Source: Antedon mediterranea
Taxonomy: Eukaryota > Echinodermata > Crinoidea > Comatulida > Antedonidae
Direction: 5' to 3'
Assembly: GCF_964355755.1 (NCBI RefSeq)
Contig: NC_092671.1
Coordinates: 16,771,501-16,835,500, forward strand
Length of the DNA: 64,000 bases
The notes under the pieces were generated by a model. That model ran no database searches and had not been told where the DNA came from. It saw only the letters and a program-made list of their open reading frames with translations. The translations under genes were made by a program, and so were the position numbers. Shown here piece after piece: positions 1 to 13,070 of this stretch (position 1 is its first letter; each line of letters starts with the position of its first letter).

Positions 1-822
1 ATGTGGTGTAGTACTAATCTACTAATTGCACTTAATGCAGAAGTGTTTTGCTTTTCACTTACCTTAAAGCTAATAATTTAATTCAGTACTTGTGTGCTCT
101 GCTTTAAAAAAAGAAAGACAGTATGTATAGCTATTAATGGATATCCTCGTCAAGTCAAGTATATACGAATATATAGACTAGAAAATAAAACAAACTGAAT
201 TGCCAACAAATTCTGCTCTAAAAACAAAACTGTTTTTTCTTTTGTTTTTCTCTTATTTTTTTTTCTGTTGTCTTTTTTGTATATTGTTTAAAATGAAATG
301 AAATTTTAAAAAAACAACAAACAAAAATTACCACATTGATTTTAACACTTTAGCAATATCAAGAAACTGTATTGTATGTAAATAACATGGAAGAATTATT
401 CAAATATTAGTATTCAAAGTGGATAAACATGTTGAAAACATCAATGAATACAAAAAAATATAAAAAAAAAACAAATTTCTAGACAGCATACAGTACAGTA
501 CATGTCACATAGTCTGAAAAGTCAAATATCCATTGCTTTTAAACATTTTTTTTTCAAAGAATGTTCAACAGAATCAAGACATTGAAAGGAACTTAAAACA
601 GCTATCAAGACCAAAAGGCAGGTGTCTGGGAGCCATAGGGATATTAATATGCTATATGAAGCTTTACTTTAGGAGAGGAAGTAAATGAAAGTATTGCCAA
701 TGTCAAGGATGATAAAGTACCTAGCATACTGGTATACCAAATTTAGATCTATATAAGAATAGAGATGACAGGATGAGTTTGAAGTACAGTAAAACAGATT
801 TAATTAACCCTCCTTTAGGACA

Positions 823-2468
823 CCTCCAGGCATGGATTTAGGCGGGAGATTTAGGCTTTAGCCTCCCCACACCATTAATTAAAATGTGAAACTCCGAAAT
901 CGCTGAGTTGAACAAAATCAAATCAAATTGGACCAGGAAAATCACACACAATATTTTTGTTTATGTGCTAAGAAAGTAATAAATTAAACAAACATTGCAT
1001 TCTTAGTTTTTGTTACAATAAATACAATGTTATTTTGTTTATTCAGAAGACTTTGTTCAATCTTTCTATTGTTAGAAACAAAAACATCAGCATCAATAAT
1101 TAAAACAACTTGTTTTCTGTATGTAAAGCTAATTCATTCAGTCTAGACAATAACTCACTATACTAGACTAAAAATAGATAGATAGGCCTTGCAATAAAAT
1201 ATAGTTTGAAAAATAGTCAGACTTGCCAAATCCCAGCATAATTAAGAAATACGTGTTTTTATATGTAAGGTTGAAAATAATAAAATCATTCTCTGTAACA
1301 AAACTATAATTACATAAATTAAACAAAAAATCAAGTATGTTGTAAGTTGTTTATTAGAGATCTTATGGATTTGCGACGGCTGACAACCTAAGAAGAAGTT
1401 AGGTCATATTAATTCAATGAAGTAGGACATGATTTCTCATTCTTACAGTATATACTGTACTGTAGTTTTGGTCCAGATGATCGCCGAGGAACAAGTTAGG
1501 TCATATTAATTCAATGAAGTAGGACATGATTTCTCATTCTTACAGTATATACTGTACTGTAGTTTTGGTCCAGATGATCGCCGAGGAACAAGTTAGGTCA
1601 TATTAATTCAATGAAGTAGGACATGATTTCTCATTCTTACAGTATATACTGTACTGTAGTTTTGGTCCAGATGATCGCCGAGGAACAAGTTAGGTCATAT
1701 TAATTCAATGAAGTAGGACATGATTTCTCATTCTTACAGTATATACTGTACTGTAGTTTTGGTCCAGATGATCGCCGAGGAACAAGTTAGGTCATATTAA
1801 TTCAATGAAGTAGGACATGATTTCTCATTCTTACAGTATATACTGTACTGTAGTTTTGGTCCAGATGATCGCCGAGGAACAAGTTAGGTCATATTAATTC
1901 AATGAAGTAGGACATGATTTCTCATTCTTACAGTATATACTGTACTGTAGTTTTGGTCCAGATGATCGCCGAGGAACAAGTTAGGTCATATTAATTCAAT
2001 GAAGTAGGACATGATTTCTCATTCTTACAGTATATACTGTACTGTAGTTTTGGTCCAGATGATCGCCGAGGAACAAGTTAGGTCATATTAATTCAATGAA
2101 GTAGGACATGATTTCTCATTCTTACAGTATATACTGTACTGTAGTTTTGGTCCAGATGATCGCCGAGGAACAAGTTAGGTCATGTTAATTTATTGTGCGC
2201 ATTGTAAATCGTGTTTTCTTTTTAAACTCTTGAATTCATAATAGTAATTGAACTCTTAGCTCTTTCACTGTGTAGGCCTATTTTTACAAACAACTATTAA
2301 TGCTAACCCTAGCTCTAGTAGGGCCTAGCTAGGCCTACTCTTCTTAATTAAAAGATTAATCCACGTCTAGCGACGGTCAATCGCGATTAGGTTGCATCTT
2401 TTTTTTTTTTTTTTGAGAATTAAGGGGGGTGGCTAGCCACCCTATTCACCCCCCTAGATCCGCCACTG
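823..2468. mobile_element. Possible hAT-like element carrying the 97-bp satellite
   Basis: The right end reads ccccctagatccgccactg (reverse: CAGTGGCGGATCTAGGGGG), a terminus style common in animal hAT MITEs. About 1.6 kb to the left, ccaggcatggatttaggcggg at 826-846 is a diverged inverted match. A matching 8-bp target duplication is not visible, so the left limit is uncertain. Confidence 0.35.
1396..2180. repeat. 97-bp tandem satellite, 8 units plus a partial ninth
   Basis: aagttaggtcatattaattc starts at 1396, 1493, 1590, 1687, 1784, 1881, 1978 and 2075, and partially at 2172. By eye the units are identical. Each contains the near-palindrome acagtatatactgt and gatgatcgccgagg. Lies between two hAT-like ends. 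Confidence 0.95.
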
Positions 2469-2469
2469 T

Positions 2470-4360
2470 ACAGTTCCTAAGTCATCACAAATCATAATCT
2501 CTCTTCCTTGTTGGTGGACAGAGAGAGAGAGAGAACATTGAGTAACTACTGCAGATAATGACAGAAGGAACATATTATTAAATCTGTAAAGGTACCAATA
2601 GAGTAACAGTACTGTACTGGAGAACATAAAATACCAAATGTTATTATGGGCTGCCAATTTGTGATGATCGAAAATTAGCGACGAACTTAAGTCAGGTCGA
2701 TCGATGTGTCATCGGTCATCGTCTGGACCTACACTGTAGAAACCAGTGTCTAGGTGGGTAACAAGGACACACGTTTCAAATATTCTCACATGCGCATAAT
2801 GAACTAACATGACTTTAGCTCCCTATCATCAATTTAAGGAAACTATACTAATATTTGGTATCAAGTCAAAGGACAGTATATCCTAAAGGTCAAATCCAAT
2901 AATTACAATATCTACACCATTAATGGTTAACCATAATGTGAAAGCCTCCATATGGACTTGTTAATGCATTGGGCCATTATCACTCACACTAATATCATCA
3001 TCAAGCCTAATATGTACAATTCAATCACTAGCTAATGGATTAAGGTAGTTTATATAAACAAATAATACTATTTATATCATTAGTAACTGTTTGACTTGTT
3101 TAACTGTACAGTATATGGGATATAAATAATACAGTATTAGTAGATTCAGATGCCTGCCCTGGTAGTGATACAGTAAAGTATTAATTATATCACCAGGATT
3201 AAATTCTACCGATGACGGAAAATGTATCTATTAATAGTTAGACTGTAGATCATTTTTACAAAAAAAGAGAAATACTGTAGCATTAACTCTTATTTGTAAC
3301 TGTTATCTATTCTTACCATTAGCTTACAATTCAGTAAGCATGTGGAATACATTCCGATGATGTGCATTTCTTTGTTTTTACTGACTACTAAAGAACTTCC
3401 ACTAAAAACTACATTCATTGTAAAAGGTACAGACAGCTGTGACCAAGTAAAGTACTGTACACTAACTAGATACTTTAGAAGCAGGATAGAACTACTGTAA
3501 GACCACATGGCTTCTGTTTACCATTTATTACTAAATTCAAATTAGATTAAATGTTGTAATACCTATTTTAATTTTATATTGGTAACCATACTGTACATAG
3601 TGTACTATACAATATCTGTCAACTTTGCAGTATTTTTTTACGTTTTAAAGTAATTAGCAATGCATTAAAAAATTAAGTAGTATTTCAAATAGCTCAAGCA
3701 CTACAGCTTCTACTCTAGCTCGGTGCGGATCAATTTGATTTAGAGGTCTATGTTTAATTGAATTCCACTTTATTTAACCATGTAGGCTCAGATCAACGGA
3801 TGGTTAGATTTTGTGTTTTTCATAATTGAGTTGCCTTTAATTAGAAGGCTACATGAACTACTTCATTAAGTACGGTAACAATTACTCAAGTCGGTAAGGT
3901 ATAGAATGTTAAGAAAGCAGCTGAATGAAAATGATTAGCACTCTACCCCAGGCCAGAAAGAGTCTTCAAGATATGTTTGTAAGATCCAATAGAAAAGATC
4001 TTTGCATGATAAGACCGAATATTAAATTCTAACATACTATGACTTAATTCAATTAAAAAGACCAGATGATACTCAAAGAATTCACTTGTTTGTTGGTCAA
4101 TTTACGCATGGATAGTTTTTCCCAACGCAGAAATGTCAGTGAACTTGAAGACTCAATCATATGATGAAATTCATATGATATGAGTCACATTTGTCAACGT
4201 GAACATAAATGCTTTATCTCAATTTTCTTGTTAATGAACAGGTTCACCAGGATTTAAAAAGATACTCTGTTTATAAGAATGAATTCTGTCACACGAATGT
4301 ATTTGTGGACTTTACCATTTATGGAGAGCGGTGTTCAATGAATGTTCTATACTTTTCGAG
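2470..4360. other. No gene recognised
   Basis: AT-rich sequence with short simple repeats (gagagagagagag at 2521) and a high density of tactgta/tacagta words. No exon with a recognisable product and no clear transposon ends were found. Confidence 0.5.
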
Positions 4361-5365
4361 TACTATAAAGCCCAAAATTGTCACGGCCCTAAATTTTTCG
4401 CTATTTTACCTTTTTAACTATTTAGCAACCTTTTATTTTCGTGATTTGTGTTTCTTGTGTAATTTGTTAAACAAAATTGGCGAAATGTATTTTGCCTCCG
4501 CGATGAACGTCAAACAACAATTAAATAGCTTCAAGTAAAATTACAGAATACACGGTTGTAAATTTAGGGATGTAAATAAATGTTTTGGCCACACAGTGGG
4601 TGACACGTGTTTAATAGGCTCTTAGATAGCGAACATCCCCATAATTAATGTACTCTACCAAATTATTGTTGTTTCTACAAAACAACGAACGGGTGCAACA
4701 ACGCCGGCCGGATGGATCTCTGTGGTGGAGAGCATGGCGATGGTATTTTGCTGTTTGCTACACATCACAAGCTAGGCTAACACATATAGAATAATGTAAT
4801 TACCTTAATGGACACGATACAACTTATATGATTTAATGACAAAGGATTCGTCAAGCAAGTACACTATATACATTTCTTAAAAAATAGTACACTATACATT
4901 TCATAAAAAATTACCTAAGAAACTTTTTTTATTCCAATTTGAACATTATTTTAGCGATCAATCCTCCCATGGCGCATGTCGATCGCTATGAGGAGGAATT
5001 GCATCACCGTTTTGAGCGAGGCAGCGCAGGCTGAGTAGGGCCTAGCTAGCATTTTTGGTCGGTTGCAATTTATTTTAATGTTTAAATTAGTACACCTGAA
5101 GGCTGAACAAACAATATAAATAATATCGCGGTTCGTAAATGTTTCAAAGAATACACAATTAGACGTTTATCGTAACTATTTCATTTTCACTTTTTCCATA
5201 TTTAGGCTAGGCCTGGCTAACTATAAGCCAGGCTATGACGGATCGACTGTAAACAACATTGTTGGGAATTTCGTCATTTCTGCGCGCCCTTTATTTTCAT
5301 GATCGTTGTTCAATTGCGAAAGTCGCGAAAATAAAGGCCGCATGGAAATTTTGGGCTTTAGAGTA
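4361..5365. mobile_element. Putative DNA transposon relic with about 19-bp inverted ends
   Basis: Left end tactataaagcccaaaatt (4361-4379) matches the reverse complement of aattttgggctttagagta (5347-5365) with one mismatch. Just inside are partly matching ttattttcg stretches. No transposase frame; target duplication not clear. Confidence 0.45.
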
Positions 5366-5895
5366 TATTTACTTCGAGGATAATGGCATTTGTCAGTTTA
5401 TCAAGGTAAACTAGAAATCGTAAAACATACAAGCATTAATCAAATGTTTGCCAAGATTTAAAATTGAATGTAAGAATGTCACATGGCTAGACATTAATAC
5501 AACCACAGAAAACATGTATTTAAACTGACCAAATGACCTGGACATTATCAGAAATACTTTCTTTCATTTAATTAGTAAAGGGAATTGCTACAGCAAAGGG
5601 AATTACTATCACAAATTGTATACAGTACAAGTGCCAGATAAAAATGACAAAACTACTTGAAACTATTGTAGCCAAAAAAGCAATACAAAAAAGTCACAGT
5701 ATTACATTTTATTTAGTGTAGTAATAACTAGTAATATGAACTGATTAAATAATTTATTATAATACATACAACTTAGCATTACTTTCCAATTTTATATGAC
5801 AATTTGGAAAAAAAATGATATTTTCTCTATTAAACAATAATTTCTTTGTCCAAATGCTAATTTATACTTTATTAACATGTCTGCTCTTACTTTAA

Positions 5896-7295
5896 AGTGG
5901 AGCTCCACCCAGAAAATTACTATTTTTCATACATTTCAACTATTATTTAAAAATATCATCCCTTATACTTCATATTTTTTTGAATTTTTTTTCAATGAGT
6001 ACGATTTTCTTGAAAATCACGCCTTTTTGCGTTTTGGGGGGATACCTTGTAATTTCCTATTCTTTTACATGCAAAAGGGGGGTATATTTGAATAATCCTA
6101 AAAAATTCATTTCTTCACCAAAAAAAAAATGTAAAATGTATATTTATGTAATTTTTCCAGATCTTTCTATTTCTGGTATTTTTATCATGTATACATTGCG
6201 CAATTTTGCGTAAATAGACACTTTCCCCCGTTCGGGTCCAATTGGGTTTTTTATTTTGCTAGGGAGTACGATCACGTGACATTTTTCACAATCACACTAC
6301 TGCAGCTGGCGATCTGTTATTTTGTCACGATGTTATTTTTGACGGGCGAAAAGTATATTAAAACATTCTGAATGTGACCCTATTATGTTTCACAGTGTAA
6401 TAATGTGATTATGAGACTATTACTAAAATGTCAAATTTAACGAGATTTGAGAAAGACGTGGCTATATATTCAATAAAGCTAGGCCTAGGCCTACTAGAGT
6501 GTAGGTATGTACCGATGCTGCTTGGCCTCTAGCTAGCTAGGCTAGGCTGACAGCAGTGAAGTTTGTTTTGCTGGCACCCGACCTTGGCCTACCCATGGGC
6601 CATGATAGGGTGCCTGAATAGTTGCTTTTCAGTCAGTCAGGTCTAAGCTTGCACATCGCTTTACTACTCTTTACTACTCTTGTTCTGTATACTATAGGAT
6701 TTTGTGTTTCACAATTCTTAATGTGCGAGAAAACCCAGGAACGATAAATGGGGCGAAACGACCATGCCTATGAATACATAGGCCTCTAGACAAAAATTCA
6801 AGGCTAGCTAGGCTGAGCAGACGGCTGAGCTAGGCCTAGCCCTAGCTTAAAGTTAAAAGCAATCTGATAAGATTATTATGCTGTTGTTGTACAGTGAAAA
6901 TCATGAGGTTACATGTAAATTATACTGACATTCTTATCGGAAATATTACTTAGGCCTAAACAAATCGTATTAATTAATTGTGTGTATAAAATTTATTCCC
7001 CATTTTTCGACACATAATTTACCATAAAGGGGAGACATTTCATCAATGCGTTGACCGGCGACTAAAACGCGTCAGTCGCTAAGTGTAACGCGTTTTGCGA
7101 CGTATTGTAAACTAATAACCCCTAAGTTACTGAAAAACTGTAATGTGTTAAAAAACACCATTTCCTGACCGATTTTTTAGAAATGAGTTTTTGGAAAATA
7201 TTTCAGTATTTTTCCTGTTTTTTTTTATGTAATCACTTTCAATTAAACATACTTTATATATATATAAGCTGAGAAAGTCTGAGTGTAGCTCCACT
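5896..7295. mobile_element. TTAA-flanked non-autonomous element, 1.4 kb
   Basis: TTAA at 5892-5895, then AGTGGAGCTCCACCCAGA; the other end is the inverted gtgtagctccact followed by TTAA at 7296-7299. TTAA duplication is the piggyBac habit. The left end is itself a small palindrome (GTGGAGCTCCAC). It contains only short chance ORFs. Confidence 0.6.
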
Positions 7296-7299
7296 TTAA

Positions 7300-8674
7300 A
7301 TTTAACATAAACTCATAAAACTACAAAGCAATTGTGTTTTCTATTTCAAATGTTTGACTTCCTAAATCATTTGGCTTCTACATTCCATTAACGTTCTGGA
7401 GGGCTCAATGTGGATATAGCAATACCCGTATAAATCATGTTTATTTTTGTGTGTACTGTATATAATCTTATTTTTGAATAATATACCAGTGTACTCACGA
7501 TCTACTAGTGCTATTATTATTCTTACTAGTCATCAATTTAAAAATGATCATGACAAGTTGTGGATTTTAAAAACGTGCTACTGAAACAAGGAAAAAATAC
7601 TTGGCAGAGTATGAATTTTTTAAAAACCTCTTCCTAAAAATGTAAATTATATTCATGGATAGTAAATTTATCAGTTCTGCTTTGTAGAGAAAAGGTTGTT
7701 AACGTTTAGAAGTATTTAGAATCTTATGATCTTGAGGTTGCCAAGGACACGTAGTAAAGTACAAGTTACCTTTCCAGAATAATGAGGATGTTTACATGCT
7801 GATTAACATTCAGAAAGTTACTGCTATGAAAAAACTAGGTCACCAATTACTTATAATCCAAATTACCATGGCAATCTAATAGTTTATAAGTGCCATATGA
7901 CCTCCTATACATGGTTATAACGCAGTTCAAAACTGCTCATTACTGTAAAATAGATGTGTGAAATAATGCAAGTGAGAAATAATACCATAGTTCATAGGTT
8001 ATTTCCATTTCATAATAGAGACTTTCATATTTAAGATGTTAATATGAACAAAAAAATTGTGTTTAAGTCTAGATCTGAAATCACACCATTTTAATAATAA
8101 TAATATCTATTTCCACAAATAATAGCACAAACTACAGAGTAACACATTAAATATACAGCCGATGAACATCATTAAATGCAAGAAAAGTAATATATAAGTG
8201 GAAAAGGGAAGCCACAGCAAGCAAGCAATACATTGGGCATCTTTTCACTCAGCACTGCGGTAATAATTGTAGCAAGCAAGCCAGTGTTATTGCCAGTCCT
8301 CTTCACACTAGTGCTGTAATTTTTCCATTTCATGCCTGAAAGGGGGGTTCTAGCAAAAGTTGCAAAATTCCTGTTAATTTGCTTCATTGCATAAGGAGGT
8401 TATTACAATGGACCCCCTTCACATTACCTCAAGATTGCAGTCTCACAATATGCTTGAAAGGGGGCTATAGGCCTAGACAACACAAGATACTTACAGTTTA
8501 CAATCACTTTCCAAATACTTGGCTGAAGTTAGGTGAAATACTGGTATACAAAGATAAGGGGTTTATGATATTGAATCTTGTCTTTTACTCATCCTCAATT
8601 TATCAATCCATTTAAGATTGTCACATCAGTCTCGGATCTGAATTAAATTTAAAATACAATGTAAAATTAGGTTA
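7300..8674. other. No gene recognised
   Basis: AT-rich, no splice-bounded conserved frame seen. The stretch near 8200-8480 is less AT-rich but its frames match nothing I recognise. Confidence 0.45.
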
Positions 8675-8678
8675 TTAA

Positions 8679-10344
8679 CACTTTGACTGCCAAACACAAA
8701 GATCTTCGTGTTTGGAAACACAACGCTTGACTGCCAAACACGAAGATCTTTGTGTTTCGCGATTTTTTACGAAATCCGGTAGATAGGTTAATTATTGGTA
8801 TATACTATAAATATGGACACTATATTCGGTCTGGACCGTCAATATTTTACTATTTGAAAGTAACTAATCTGGTTATGAACAACAAAATGGTACCTGTCGA
8901 AATAACATACACCGTGCATCACAGTAGCGCGTAGAGCGATGACTTGGCGCATTGTTTACCGGTTGCGCGCTAGCTATGCCGCCGAAGCATTACAAAGGTT
9001 TTTGTGGATTGGCATGTTTGTTTGTTATCTAAATAAAAAATAATGAAGTCATTTTCAATATGAAGTATTTAATTTTATCATTGTATGTACCGTATATTTC
9101 GGTGTATAAGTCGCACCTGTGTATAAGACGCACCCCCTAACTGAGAGTAAAATATCGGTATTTTTTATATCGTCGATGTATAACACGCACCTTATATTTC
9201 ATCAAAACAATGTTTTTTTTAAATTGTAATCAATATTATTGTAATAATATATTTTGTTATATCTACAACGGCGTCCTTTATTTAGGTTTTTTCTTACTTA
9301 GGCTCGGCCGCGCCCAGCCTCAACAAGTTGTTTCTAACTTGTTATTCATGAGTTTCGCACCTGCAACATCGAGTGCATGGGATGACCGTGTGTGTAACAC
9401 GCACGTGTGTGGGCTAGCCTCGCTCGATCATTTCGAGAGGGCGCACGTTTTCACGGACAATCGTATTCGATTAGTATCTATGTATCCGAGAAGTGTGTAC
9501 GCTAGGTCCATGCTATAATCACCTGGAGAATATACTAATCGAATACCGTACAACATGTGGCCGCCAAGAAGGGCTTGCGCTGGGGGTACGGCGGTCGGCG
9601 ATCGTGCGTATAACTATAAATAAATACTAGGCCTAGGCCTATTCCAATCGTAAACGTTTACAAATAAAATTTTATCGGAGCGCCTAAAACAGCTCCATAA
9701 TAAACAAATCTTTTCATCATATTTAGTATAACATCACGCCTTGAAAACTAGGCAGAAGCAGGTTGCCGTTACGTTAGTATACTGTAGCTAGGCCTAGCCT
9801 ACTTAGCTCAGGCCTAGCCAACGAGGTGACGATATGTACACTCTGTGTGGTGAGGCATTTATGTTCGGTGTATAAGACGCACCTGGTTAACTAGGCCTGG
9901 TGTCTTTACTATGTGGATTTTGGCGAAAAATTGATGTAAGATTTATGATTTATAAATGTAATACATTTTTCGATAGTGATAACTTGTTTTTATAGGCCTA
10001 TTGGTGCCGTGTAAGTAACTTTTTCGTTGTTTGTTGATCTCACCGTATTTTCATATTGTGATGTCTTGCACAAAATCACGAATATCTCGACTTTCTTGCG
10101 CGAAACTACGAAAAACTCAAAAAGTGGGTTACTTTTATTTTAGTATTACGATTTACATATTGCGATTTAAAAATCGTACTTGGTACCATTGTAAAGCTAA
10201 AATCCTTATGATTATTTTAGTCTAAATTACATATAAATCAGTTTACATACATAGTTTCAATCAGCTTTAATAAAAACATAAAATTGGGCTAAAAACGCTG
10301 GCGGTGGCAGTTTCTAACTGGAAAAACCTCTGGCAGTGAAAGTG
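8679..10344. mobile_element. piggyBac-like non-autonomous element, 1666 bp, TTAA target duplication
   Basis: TTAA 8675-8678 | CACTTTGACTGCCA ... TGGCAGTGAAAGTG | TTAA 10345-10348. The inverted ends match at 13 of 14 bases. A subterminal hairpin (acaaagatcttcgtgt and its near repeat at about 8738) follows the left end. Inside are direct copies of ggtgtataagacgcacc-like sequence (9100-9195 and about 9860). No transposase. Confidence 0.8.
9089..9210. repeat. Dispersed terminus-like repeat (tcggtgtataagtcgcacc)
   Basis: accgtatatttcggtgtata followed by gtcgcacc, then gtataagacgcacc; a further direct copy ttcggtgtataagacgcacc at about 9861-9881. Probably ends of another element nested in the piggyBac-like one; the inverted partner is not seen. 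Confidence 0.4.
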
Positions 10345-10537
10345 TTAAATTGGACAATAGCAATTATATCAGCAAAATTATTGCTAGAAATTGCTCCTGT
10401 GCATTAAAGTAATCTGCAGTATAAAAAGTATGTATAATCATAGAGATATAAAAATATGGTACAATAGATTGTACAGTAGGACCACTAAACTACCCAAACA
10501 ACTACCACCCATTAGTGGTCACTACCATTGTTAGAGT

Positions 10538-10620
10538 GTGTGGGGTGGATAAAGTTGGGTGGGGTGGATAAAGTTGGGTGGGGTGGACAAAGTTGGGTGG
10601 GGTGGACAAAGTTGGGTGTG
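10538..10620. repeat. 20-bp G-rich tandem repeat, about 4 units
   Basis: Units of gggtggataaagttgggtgg, with two later units carrying gacaaagt. G-rich on the plus strand only. Confidence 0.85.
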
Positions 10621-11189
10621 TTGGAATAGTTTTGAAAATGAAATGGCAACTAAACCAAGGAGTAAGAACATCTGAATCTGGATGAAAATACTATAATAAA
10701 CAAAATAGAAACAACTTTCTTTAAAAAAATACATATCTCTAAAAAATTATAAACTCATTTTTTCTAATAAGAACTGACACAATTGAACCCAGTAATTAGA
10801 AATCCGTCTAGGATCTCAAATCATAATTGGATATAGATGTTTATTGGTCAGTGAACCGTTATTTGTTGTTAATTCAGCCAATCAGCTGTTTGTGTTTTAC
10901 TTGCAATCAATACATCCTGGTTGAATGAATAAAGCATTTTGCATTGTATACATAAACATCTGAAGAAATTCAAACATGTTTTTATTTAATCCATGGAATG
11001 AATGAATATAGGTCCATGTTTAGTCTGTTTTGTTTGCATACTGTAGTCTAATAAATGACAAATTGACTGAAACTTATTGAATAATGAAATTATTAACAAG
11101 TTTACAGGACCAAAACATTGAAGATTATTAACAGAAAATGAATTCAGCATATGGCTCCGAAAAGACAAGATAAAACTACAATCAAAATC

Positions 11190-11605
11190 AATCTTTACAA
11201 TCCAATGGTAAAACCATGGAGAAATAAGTTAGGATTTCTCCATGGTAAAACCTATTCTTACCTACAACAGCAGCACATGGGGTCTCACACAACAAGACGA
11301 AAATAAGCTCAATATTTTCCACAGAAAGCAGTTATGCAAAATATTGAAGTTAAACTATCCCAATAGAATCTCAAATAAAGAAATATATAAGATGTGTAAA
11401 AAAACAACCACTTTCAATCATATTCTTAGACACAATGTTTCTGCAAATCGTTCAATCGCATTCTACTTTCAGAAAGCGAACCACATTCAATTTAAAGTAA
11501 GACCGCAAACGACACGACCAGTAACACTTAATAAAACTCAAAAACCCCTCTAACTTTAACGGATCTAGTTCAAATAAAAACAATTGCACAGAATAAAAAA
11601 AACGT
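11190..11605 (+). mobile_element. LINE fragment, C-terminal part of a non-LTR reverse transcriptase ORF (decayed)
   Basis: Frame reads MVKPILTYNSSTWGLT, DENKLNIFHRKQLCKILKLN, YPNRISNKEIYKMC, then FNHILRH and RPQTTRPVTLNK: the block after the catalytic domain of many invertebrate LINEs. The ORF (about 11242-11553) ends early; the next stretch (LTLTDLVQIKTIAQNKK) continues in another frame, so the copy has a frameshift. A 30-bp palindrome interrupts it at 11215-11244. Confidence 0.75.
11208..11251. mobile_element. 30-bp palindromic insertion with 7-bp target duplication
   Basis: GTAAAAC (11208-11214) | CATGGAGAAAT aagttagg ATTTCTCCATG (11215-11244) | GTAAAAC (11245-11251). Removing insert and one repeat restores a continuous LINE reading frame (NPMVKPILTY). 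Confidence 0.85.
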
Positions 11606-13067
11606 GTGAGGTGTATTTCCAACGACGGAAAAGTACATAGTACCTCTCGGCGTTGATTCAGAGTAATATTATAGTGATAATTGAAGAATTTACGAATTTT
11701 AAATACTGTAAAGAGACATTTCGGACAGAACACAGTGAATTAGCATAGCAGTCCATCGCCATCATCTTTACATTTTTTTACTGTACTGTATAGAGAGCAA
11801 CTACAGATTACCACTGGTGGCAGGTTATTATGCTAATCTGCCATTGATTGCTTTAAAATAAATATAATGTATATATATATACCTACACACAATAATTTTC
11901 AAGTTTCAAGTAAACAGGAACACGCATTCTTTTTAAATATGCAACAACAGCCATTAACAGTGAGAAATAAACTATAATTGAGGTTTCATTAGGGCACCGT
12001 TTAGGTCATGGGAAAAATCTTAGTGTCATGACAGAGATTTGAACCCAGCCAGGATCTTGGAGCATGTGACCTACCAAACTTACACTACAATTACATGATA
12101 ACATAAAAGATTGTTTAAATGACGACGTACTATAAATTTGTGAATTGTGAAAAATAGTCATTGAATTGCAGAATTGATTGTGTTACAAATATTTAACGTA
12201 TTTATGTCATGCACTTAATAAAATAAAACAAGACAAAATCTCTGTCACTTAGCATAGGCAAGTAAATCATCCTTAACGTATAACATTAAAGTTAACTGGG
12301 CTTTATATCATTTAAGCAAAGCTTTTAAACCAATTTTTAGACCATTTATGAGCCTGAAACTCTTAGGTTTCCTACGTGACAGCCATCTTAACCTTTTACC
12401 CTTAAATAACTCTCGCAATTAAACACATAATTGTCCGTTACCATGGCAGCAAGCAGATTACGTAGCTGTATTTTGCAACAACTTTTTACGAATCAATTTA
12501 CTTTACTTCTTGCTTAAACATTTTTCGTACGTAGAAAATTATTTTAGTTGGAATGTTACAATGATTCTAAGCGGTGAACAACCTCAACTTGCGATCGTGT
12601 ATTCGAAAACACACTTAATGGATTATGATAGTACATTAAGCGCATACATATGATGTATTGCAAGCACAAATTAAGCGTCCCAATCACTCAATTGAAACAC
12701 AGAACGCATAAACTAAACATACAAATCTGCATATTGGACAATCTGCAACATTTAGTAGAAGATAATTTTGAATATATGATTTATGTATTATCACTGACAC
12801 ATTGAAATATTCACAGTGTATGTATGTAGGTTACTTATAAAGATGGTCCCTTTATAGAGGTTCAACCGTAGTGTTGTTTCATGACCTATATTGTATTGTA
12901 TTGTATATTGTATACTATATGAAATGGTGACTTAGTTTCAATGAATCAATCATCGGCATTGTTATTCCATAATAAAAATAAAAACATATTTAAATAGTGT
13001 ACAATAAAAATAATATGATAATAGAATGGGATACAAAATAAGCACAAGTGATTTAAACATGTAAAAC
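11606..13067. other. No gene recognised; one possible SINE
   Basis: AT-rich. At about 12000-12110, minus strand, a tRNA-like stretch ends in gctgggttcaaatctctgtc (B-box GGTTCAAATC). The A-box is poor, so this is at best a decayed tRNA-derived SINE. Confidence 0.4.
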
Positions 13068-13070
13068 TAA

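Noticed and set aside
4209-4538. 109-codon plus-strand ORF
   Set aside because: No recognisable domain, AT-rich codons, and it overlaps the left end of a transposon-like element.
9210-9518. 102-codon plus-strand ORF
   Set aside because: Lies within the piggyBac-like element, has no transposase motif, and resembles no known protein.
11242-11553. A host gene encoding a 103-residue protein
   Set aside because: The sequence is the C-terminal part of a LINE ORF, frameshifted afterwards and interrupted upstream.
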